Assembly (NCBI GenBank): GCA_031411835.1 | Contig: JANOBV010000172.1 | Coordinates: 1 to 6,023 of the forward strand | Source: JADKIH01 sp031411835 | GTDB lineage: Bacteria; Bacteroidota; Bacteroidia; AKYH767-A; 2013-40CM-41-45 | Direction: 5' to 3' | Length of the DNA: 6,023 nucleotides | In this document: positions 1 through 4,301 of the stretch, in pieces | How the letters are laid out: every line of letters starts with the position of its first letter | How positions within the stretch are numbered: the stretch's first letter is position 1 | Notes under the pieces: generated by a model | The model's input: the letters and a program-made list of their open reading frames with translations, nothing else | Told to the model about the DNA's origin: nothing | The model's database searches: none | Position numbers and translations under genes: made by a program

Positions 1-809
1 TCATTTTCTGCGTAGTTCTTAAAAGCTGAATTGATCGACTCCAAAGTCACCGGTTTTTTCAAGATGCAGGTAATATCAGTCAAAGATCCATCTGGCGCCG
101 GGATTCGAATTCCTGCTCCACCTAATTTACCATTTAAATGCGGCAAGACATCACCTAATGCTTTCGCAGCTCCTGTTGTGGTTGGAATTATTGAAACTGC
201 TGCTGCTCTCGCTCGACGAAGATCTTTGTGTGGAGCATCGTGAATGTTCTGGTCACCGGTATAAGAGTGCACTGTTGTGACAAATGCATTTTCTATTTCC
301 CATAACGAATCTAGAATTTGCAACATCGGTGCTGCATTATTTGTTGTGCAACTTGCATTTGAAATAATGATGTCTTGAGGTGTGATCAGTTCATCGTTCA
401 CTCCCAATACAATTGTTTTAATGTCGCTCTTACCCTTGACAGGACCGGAAATTAGCACTCGCTTCGCTCCTGCTGCAATATGTTGTTCTGCACTTTCCTT
501 GTCAGTAAATCTTCCTGTACACTCTAGTACTACATCAACATTTAATTTTTTCCATGGCAAAGAAGTCGGACTTTTTTCTGAATAAACAGGTATAGTTTTT
601 CCATCTATGATAATTGAACTTTCACCTGATGTTACTGTTCCTTTATACTTTCTATGAATTGAATCATACTTGAAAAGATGCGCTAACGTAGCTGAGTCTG
701 CAAGGTCGTTGATGGCAACCAATTCAAGATTGTCATTCTCTAATAAAACTCGAGTTGAAATTCTACCAATTCTACCAAAACCATTGATGGCAATTCTAAT
801 TTTTTTCAT
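1..809 (-). CDS. gap: Type I glyceraldehyde-3-phosphate dehydrogenase, C-terminus cut by window edge
   Basis: Cytosolic glycolytic enzyme that oxidises and phosphorylates glyceraldehyde-3-phosphate to 1,3-bisphosphoglycerate with NAD. Reading leftward from ATG at 809, 269 codons are present of the roughly 330-340 usual for the family, so about 65-70 C-terminal residues lie outside the window. Visible: Rossmann motif INGFGRIGR (residues 8-16); Asp35 in AINDLAD, the acidic residue associated with NAD rather than NADP preference; catalytic Cys154 in SNASCTTNNAAPM; partner His181 in HSYTGDQ; the TTTGAAKALG stretch (210-219); and Arg235 in GIRIPAP. Asn158 replaces the second cysteine of the common CTTNC form; I recall this variant from other Bacteroidota, and it should not affect catalysis. 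There is no clear Shine-Dalgarno and no exact TAnnTTTG element in the spacer upstream, so its promoter is unresolved. The family assignment is very secure. Confidence 0.97.
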   Translation of the reverse strand, partial: MKKIRIAINGFGRIGRISTRVLLENDNLELVAINDLADSATLAHLFKYDSIHRKYKGTVTSGESSIIIDGKTIPVYSEKSPTSLPWKKLNVDVVLECTGRFTDKESAEQHIAAGAKRVLISGPVKGKSDIKTIVLGVNDELITPQDIIISNASCTTNNAAPMLQILDSLWEIENAFVTTVHSYTGDQNIHDAPHKDLRRARAAAVSIIPTTTGAAKALGDVLPHLNGKLGGAGIRIPAPDGSLTDITCILKKPVTLESINSAFKNYAEN

Positions 810-816
810 TCTTTTT

Positions 817-917
817 AGTGAGTGGTAAGTGGTGAGTTGTAATTAGCACCGAAGTGTAATTCGTGAATTGTAATTCGACATTACCGGATTCTAAATCCGA
901 AATCCAAATTCCGAAAT
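817..917. repeat. Degenerate short-period repeats in the gap-lipA spacer
   Basis: This part of the spacer is made of imperfect repeat units. Positions 817-840 are variants of GTGAGTGGT/AAGTGGT. TGTAATTCG occurs exactly twice, at 855-863 and 869-877, a 14-nt period. CCGAAAT occurs twice, at 897-903 and 911-917, also 14 nt apart, within AAATCC/AATTCC-type units. From memory, similar low-complexity tracts are scattered between genes in several Bacteroidota genomes, but I cannot test copy number here. No open reading frame or RNA fold is evident. The tract occupies the place where the gap promoter should be. Confidence 0.55.
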
Positions 918-929
918 TTTTTATTCTTC

Positions 930-949
930 ATCCCGATAGCTGTCGCGAT
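930..949. repeat. Decayed 20-nt palindrome downstream of lipA
   Basis: Two 10-nt arms (930-939 and 940-949) abut with no spacer. Eight of ten pairs are complementary; the exceptions are 933/946 (C opposite C) and 937/942 (T opposite G). The sequence is close to a perfect ATCCCGATAGCTATCGGGAT palindrome, which I recall as a frequent intergenic element in Bacteroidota. It begins 8 nt past the lipA stop. As a lipA terminator it is poor: read on the minus strand the stem has two mismatches and no U tract follows, so I call it a repeat and not a terminator. Confidence 0.4.
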
Positions 950-956
950 TCATTCT

Positions 957-1829
957 TCATTTCTCCAAATGCTTCTCTGCATGATAACTAGAACGCACCA
1001 AAGGCCCACTTTCTACATATCGAAATCCCATTTTGATTCCTGCTTCTTTAAATTCAGCAAATAGATCTGGATGCACAAACTCATGTACTGGCAAATGTTC
1101 TTTCGTTGGTTGAAGATATTGACCAAGTGTTAGAATCGAAACTTCGGATCCTCTTAAGTCTTGCATTGCTTCCAAGACTTCTTCCTTGGATTCGCCTAGA
1201 CCAAGCATAATTCCGGATTTAGCAGCTACTCCGGCTGCAGCAATTCTTTTCAAGACTTCAAGACTTCTATCGTACTTAGCTTGCACTCGAACTAACTTAG
1301 TAAGTCTGCGAACAGTTTCTAAGTTATGTGAAATTACTTCAGGTCTCTCATCGATTACTCGTTGTAAATTTTCCCATATACCTTGAAAGTCGGGAATAAG
1401 TGTTTCCATCGTTGTTCCCGGTGAGAACTCTCTTATTTTTCGAATTGTTTCTACCCAAACTATTGATCCACCATCTTTCAAATCGTCTCGATCAACAGAA
1501 GTAACAACGCAATGTTTTACTCCCATTAGCTTCACCGATTTTGCAACTCGTAAGGGTTCGAATGGATCTACTGCTTCAGGACGACCAGTTGCTACAGAAC
1601 AAAATCCACAGCTTCGTGTACACACATTTCCAAGGATCATGAATGTTGCAGTTCCTGCACCCCAGCACTCACCCATGTTCGGGCAATTTCCACTTTGACA
1701 AATTGTATGGAGATTATGCTCACTTACAATATTTCGAACCTTAGTAAACTCTTCTCCAATTGGAAGTTTTACTTTCAACCATGATGGTTTAGAAGGTCTA
1801 ACTTGAGTTGATGAATTATCTTTGATCAT
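957..1829 (-). CDS. lipA: Lipoyl synthase (radical SAM)
   Basis: Inserts two sulfurs into the octanoyl group on lipoyl domains of 2-oxoacid dehydrogenase E2 subunits and on glycine cleavage H protein, in the cytosol. The 290-residue length is normal. In order: the N-terminal KPSWLKVKLP (14-23); the auxiliary 4Fe-4S ligands Cys44, Cys49 and Cys55 in CQSGNCPNMGEC; the radical-SAM CxxxCxxC Cys70, Cys74 and Cys77; VTSVDRDDLKDGG (109-121); MLGLGE (208-213); LTLGQYLQPT (233-242); and the C-terminal VRSSYHAE (278-285), whose conserved serine ligates the auxiliary cluster in characterised LipA. Every ligand is present, so the enzyme should be active. Unusually for this window, the ATG has a good Shine-Dalgarno (GAGGAA, 1837-1842). 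It follows the upstream barrel gene by 13 nt, so cotranscription is likely. LipB and LplA, the usual octanoyl or lipoyl transferases, are not in the window. Confidence 0.98.
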   Translation of the reverse strand: MIKDNSSTQVRPSKPSWLKVKLPIGEEFTKVRNIVSEHNLHTICQSGNCPNMGECWGAGTATFMILGNVCTRSCGFCSVATGRPEAVDPFEPLRVAKSVKLMGVKHCVVTSVDRDDLKDGGSIVWVETIRKIREFSPGTTMETLIPDFQGIWENLQRVIDERPEVISHNLETVRRLTKLVRVQAKYDRSLEVLKRIAAAGVAAKSGIMLGLGESKEEVLEAMQDLRGSEVSILTLGQYLQPTKEHLPVHEFVHPDLFAEFKEAGIKMGFRYVESGPLVRSSYHAEKHLEK

Positions 1830-1836
1830 ATACTAT

Positions 1837-1842
1837 TTCCTC
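1837..1842 (-). promoter_or_regulatory. Shine-Dalgarno of lipA
   Basis: GAGGAA on the minus strand lies 7 nt before the lipA ATG and directly after the stop codon of the upstream gene. It supports the ATG at 1829 and suggests independent ribosome loading on a shared message. It stands out because the other starts in the window lack a recognisable Shine-Dalgarno. Confidence 0.6.
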
Positions 1843-2610
1843 TTACCATTTTCCACCCCACACAAGTGTGATATACAAATTAACAAGAACACTATTGTTA
1901 AAGATTCCCTGAGTGGGATTTTCTGCCATTATTGGAATTGCTGTTGGTTGAGCATCTACTACTGCTCCAACTTCAATTGCTGTAATTTTATCGTGCCAAC
2001 CTGCATACTCAAATGAGAATCCAAATTTGCCATATGCACCAGGGTACAATTTCAATTGATCAAATCCGTCGAAGTATGGACCCGGTCCGTATATGTACGT
2101 TGGTGTTTTCATTAAAGGATCATTCGGATCATATTTCCTTGTAACGATATATGGAATTGAATCATACGGTACGATGACATCTAAATAAACCGGCTTCGTT
2201 ATTCCCAATGAAAAACCTAAATAGTATACATAGCGCACTTCAACACCACTTCTTTCTCCCTTGCTAAAAATAACATTTTGCCCTCCAATACCTGAACGAA
2301 GCATGTATGCAAAATTCAATTTACCATAAAAGAATGGCTTCGAATTATCGAAATACAAATTTGCTAGTTTGTATTGTTTCGGATGACGCATGGAAACAAA
2401 TTCAACTTCAAACATTCGCTTTTTGTAACCTGTCTTGTGCCAACCTTTTTTAAAGTTCAGCCCGAAGCCACTTGTGTGAACTGTTAATCCCCCTTCTGCT
2501 TCATTGCGATAAAGTACAGGAATATCTTCTTTATAGGTAATATTATCCTCTGTCTGTGCCGAAACAGACAAACTGATCAAAGAAAGAAAAATCAAAAATA
2601 TTCGTCCCAT
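1843..2610 (-). CDS. Secreted, probable outer-membrane beta-barrel protein of unknown function
   Basis: This 255-residue protein has a signal peptide: Arg3, a hydrophobic core at about 4-16, and likely signal peptidase I cleavage after SVSA, leaving Gln19 first. The mature part has no hydrophobic helix. It consists of short alternating, aromatic and glycine-rich stretches (GLTVHTSGFGLNF, FFYGKLNFAYML, GVEVRYVYYLGFSLG, YGKFGFSFEYAGW, SVLVNLYITLVW) and ends in an aromatic residue, Trp255, as expected of a small outer-membrane barrel. Pro- and Tyr-rich segments around residues 150-185 may form a loop. It resembles an uncharacterised protein type I remember from Bacteroidota (GGQN, GVEVRY, YPGxYGKFGxSFEY and IPIMA segments), but I cannot name a family or substrate. 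It lies 13 nt upstream of lipA, so it is probably in the same operon. No Shine-Dalgarno precedes the ATG. I infer location and fold, not function. Confidence 0.8.
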   Translation of the reverse strand: MGRIFLIFLSLISLSVSAQTEDNITYKEDIPVLYRNEAEGGLTVHTSGFGLNFKKGWHKTGYKKRMFEVEFVSMRHPKQYKLANLYFDNSKPFFYGKLNFAYMLRSGIGGQNVIFSKGERSGVEVRYVYYLGFSLGITKPVYLDVIVPYDSIPYIVTRKYDPNDPLMKTPTYIYGPGPYFDGFDQLKLYPGAYGKFGFSFEYAGWHDKITAIEVGAVVDAQPTAIPIMAENPTQGIFNNSVLVNLYITLVWGGKW

Positions 2611-2619
2611 AAAGTTCTA

Positions 2620-2627
2620 CAAAAATA
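2620..2627 (-). promoter_or_regulatory. Candidate -7 element for the barrel-lipA operon
   Basis: On the minus strand this reads TATTTTTG, an exact match to the Bacteroidota -7 consensus TAnnTTTG, placed 9 nt before the ATG at 2610. No TTG is visible at the usual -33 distance, and the leader would be only a few bases long. The local AT richness makes a chance match quite possible. Confidence 0.25.
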
Positions 2628-2676
2628 GTATTTTTTTGATTAATTCAGGGAATTGAAATATAGTCTTAGTGATTTG

Positions 2677-2708
2677 ATGGTTTGGTGACAATGGTTGGTT
2701 AAATGGTT
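2677..2708. repeat. Degenerate ATGGTT repeats after osmC
   Basis: ATGGTT occurs at 2677-2682, 2691-2696 and 2703-2708, with further TGGTT-like variants between. The last copy reaches into the osmC stop codon. The minus-strand form AACCATTTAACC resembles low-complexity spacer sequence I recall from Bacteroidota. No hairpin with a U tract follows osmC, so osmC has no obvious intrinsic terminator. Confidence 0.4.
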
Positions 2709-3121
2709 TAAATTTCATGGTAGATAAAACTAACAGTCTGCTTCAAATCCGGATGTAGACTCAATGCCACCGGACAAGTATGAGCTGCATTAGAAAGTAT
2801 GCTTTTTTGTTTATCACTATATTGATTATTTCCCATATCAAAGTCAATTACAATTTCTTGAACTCTTCTTGGATTAGCTGCCATTATCTTTGTGATCTTG
2901 CAACTTATATTTTCAAAAGGAATGTCATGTGTACGAGCTGCAATTCCCATAATTGTCATCATGCAACTTCCCAACGATGCAGACATCAAATCTGTTGGTG
3001 AAAATGCCTCGCCTTTACCTTGATTATCGATTGGAGCATCGGTAATTATTCTTATCCCGGACTTTACATGTTCAGCTTCTGTTCTTAACTCTCCCAGATA
3101 TTTTGTTCTAATTGTTTCCAT
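2708..3121 (-). CDS. OsmC/Ohr-family peroxide-detoxification protein
   Basis: A cytosolic OsmC-superfamily protein; characterised members reduce organic hydroperoxides or related oxidants through a reactive cysteine pair. From the ATG at 3121 it has 137 residues, normal for the family. Both signature cysteines are present: Cys53 in SLGSCMMTIMGIAA (the helix start after SPTDLMSASL) and Cys116 in AAHTCPVALSL. An in-frame TTG at 3133 would add four residues (MKNK), but the ATG is the conventional choice and neither has a Shine-Dalgarno. The sequence fits the general YhfA/OsmC-like group better than I can place it in Ohr or OsmC proper, so I give no symbol. It is separated from the small lipoprotein gene upstream by a terminator and from the barrel gene downstream by 97 nt, so it may be monocistronic. 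The thiol or peroxide substrate is not predictable from this sequence. Confidence 0.92.
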   Translation of the reverse strand: METIRTKYLGELRTEAEHVKSGIRIITDAPIDNQGKGEAFSPTDLMSASLGSCMMTIMGIAARTHDIPFENISCKITKIMAANPRRVQEIVIDFDMGNNQYSDKQKSILSNAAHTCPVALSLHPDLKQTVSFIYHEI

Positions 3122-3174
3122 TTTATTTTTCAATTACACTAATAATTAATCGCTTTTGAATCGATCAAACTATG

Positions 3175-3182
3175 CAAAAATA
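3175..3182 (-). promoter_or_regulatory. Candidate -7 element of the osmC promoter
   Basis: On the minus strand this reads TATTTTTG, an exact TAnnTTTG match about 54 nt before the osmC ATG. It lies inside the U-rich tail of the terminator of the preceding gene, so termination and initiation signals would overlap. No clear TTG -33 box is seen; the -33 position falls in the terminator stem. Confidence 0.35.
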
Positions 3183-3210
3183 AAAAAGCGAACCGTTTAT
3201 ACGATTCGCT
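3176..3210 (-). terminator. Intrinsic terminator of the small lipoprotein gene
   Basis: On the minus strand the arms at 3201-3210 and 3187-3196 form a 10-bp stem with one G-U wobble and a 4-nt loop (3197-3200). A U-rich tail (five U, one A, five U) follows. Read on the plus strand the wobble becomes a C-A mismatch and no comparable T tract follows, which gives the minus orientation. It lies 25 nt after the lipoprotein stop and isolates that gene from osmC. Confidence 0.8.
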
Positions 3211-3234
3211 CTAAATTTCTTTTACACCGAAGGA

Positions 3235-3369
3235 TTATCCTCTGATCTCAGAATGATGGCGTGGTTTCCCGATTTGTCCATAAGCAGGACATTTTTCATG
3301 TGATTTGCATGATGCAAATAACAGGGTTACTGCAGCTAAAACTAGGGAAATACGTGCTATTTTTTTCAT
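3235..3369 (-). CDS. Small 44-residue lipoprotein with CPAYG motif
   Basis: A short gene, easily missed by a length cut-off. From the ATG at 3369 it encodes 44 residues: Lys2, Lys3 and Arg6, a hydrophobic stretch (about 7-18), and a lipobox FASC with Cys21 as the expected lipidated residue. The mature 24-residue peptide begins CKSHEKCPAYGQIGK and is basic and histidine-bearing toward its end (KPRHHSEIRG). A second cysteine, Cys27, starts CPAYG. I recall small Bacteroidota lipoproteins with a CPAY motif, but no function is known to me. Coding status is supported by the intact signal and lipobox, and by a strong same-strand terminator 25 nt after the stop. It stands alone: its own terminator lies downstream and a divergent gene upstream. 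Signal peptidase II processing is inferred; which membrane and leaflet it ends in is not clear. Confidence 0.8.
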   Translation of the reverse strand: MKKIARISLVLAAVTLLFASCKSHEKCPAYGQIGKPRHHSEIRG

Positions 3370-3436
3370 TTTTTATTTTATTGCCTTTAGTCTAACGCTA
3401 TTTAAGTTAGGATTTTTTACAGATTTTAAAGTTCTG

Positions 3437-3444
3437 CAAAATTA
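3437..3444 (-). promoter_or_regulatory. Candidate -7 element for the small lipoprotein gene
   Basis: On the minus strand this reads TAATTTTG, an exact TAnnTTTG match about 67 nt before the ATG at 3369, in the divergent spacer. A T-rich stretch lies near the -33 position but there is no good TTG. The rest of the 3370-3559 spacer shows no exact plus-strand counterpart for ung, so the ung promoter is not located. Confidence 0.3.
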
Positions 3445-3559
3445 TCATTTTATAAATATGTCTAAAATTAAGTTTTCAACAAAGATAGTGATACCCTAGC
3501 TACATAATTATTTAATTTTACCATGATTCTTACCATTCAACTTAGTAATTTCACACGCT

Positions 3560-4291
3560 ATGAGTAAAATTGACCCCAAATTACACGAAAGCTGGAAAAT
3601 TGCCCTTGCTGAAGAATTCTCAAAACCCTATTTTCTCTCTTTAAAATCATTTTTAGAAGATGAAAGAAAATCAGGTCAGAGCATATACCCCCCAGGCCCC
3701 TTAATGTTCAGAGCTCTTGATACTACCCCTTTCGATGAGGTTAAGGTGGTCATTTTAGGTCAAGATCCATATCATAATCCCGGACAAGCAGAAGGTTTGT
3801 CTTTTTCAGTTCCCAAAGGGCAAAAGCTTCCGCCTAGTTTGCAGAATATTTTCAAAGAACTCAAAACAGATCTTGGAATAGAAACACCAACGCATGGCAG
3901 TCTTGTTAATTGGGCAAAGCAAGGTGTTTTACTTTTAAATGCAACATTAACAGTTCGTGAAAATCAACCGGGATCACATCAAAAAAAAGGTTGGGAGAAT
4001 TTCACAGATAGTATCATTCGAGAATTGTCTTTCAGAAAAAACGGCTTGGTCTTTATTCTTTGGGGAAAATATGCTCAAGCAAAAACTAATTTGATAGACA
4101 CTACAAAGCATTTCATTTTACAAGCTCCGCATCCTTCTCCATTCTCTGTAGAAAGAGGTTTCTATGGATGCAAACATTTTTCAAAAACAAATGAATTGCT
4201 TTTAGAACAAGGTCTTTCACCAATTAATTGGAATACTTCTGAAGAAACATTCAATGTAGCTCTGACAGAAACGTTATTCAATCCTAATTAA
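3560..4291 (+). CDS. ung: Uracil-DNA glycosylase, family 1
   Basis: Excises uracil from DNA, arising from cytosine deamination or dUTP incorporation, to start base-excision repair in the cytosol. The 243-residue protein carries the full family-1 signature: motif A GQDPYHNPGQAEGLSFSVP (67-85), with the water-activating Asp69, Tyr71, which blocks the thymine methyl group, and Phe82, which stacks on uracil; LLLNATLTVRE (124-134) with Asn127, the uracil-recognition residue; and motif B APHPSPFS (189-196) with His191 and the DNA-intercalating loop. Phe195 replaces the usual Leu of HPSPLS, a variant I recall from other Bacteroidota. The C-terminus continues about 19 residues past the INW region, slightly longer than in E. 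coli, and the tail shows no motif. The ATG at 3560 has no Shine-Dalgarno. The next gene starts 10 nt after the stop, so the two are probably cotranscribed. Confidence 0.98.
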   Translation: MSKIDPKLHESWKIALAEEFSKPYFLSLKSFLEDERKSGQSIYPPGPLMFRALDTTPFDEVKVVILGQDPYHNPGQAEGLSFSVPKGQKLPPSLQNIFKELKTDLGIETPTHGSLVNWAKQGVLLLNATLTVRENQPGSHQKKGWENFTDSIIRELSFRKNGLVFILWGKYAQAKTNLIDTTKHFILQAPHPSPFSVERGFYGCKHFSKTNELLLEQGLSPINWNTSEETFNVALTETLFNPN

Positions 4292-4301
4292 TCACAACTA
4301 A

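Noticed and set aside
31..585. Two short plus-strand open frames (31-243 and 382-585)
   Set aside because: Both are antisense to gap, which shows catalytic and cofactor motifs throughout.
930..949. Intrinsic terminator for lipA
   Set aside because: On the minus strand the stem has two mismatches, nearly no loop, and no U tract follows.
1186..1386. Open frame on the plus strand antisense to lipA
   Set aside because: It lies fully inside lipA, whose cofactor ligands are all intact; the translated product has no recognisable motif.
1822..2016. Open frame on the plus strand across the barrel gene 3' end and lipA start
   Set aside because: Antisense shadow of two well-supported genes; its cysteine- and isoleucine-rich product looks like out-of-frame AT-rich translation.
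2643..2655. Small hairpin AATTC-GAATT as an osmC terminator
   Set aside because: Only five A/T-rich pairs with a 3-nt loop and no U tract on the minus strand.
2780..3001. Open frame on the plus strand antisense to osmC
   Set aside because: Contained in the OsmC coding region, with no motif and no start signal.
3305..3499. Open frame on the plus strand in the lipoprotein/ung spacer
   Set aside because: It overlaps the small lipoprotein gene in antisense; the minus-strand reading has a lipobox and a matching terminator, the plus-strand one has neither.
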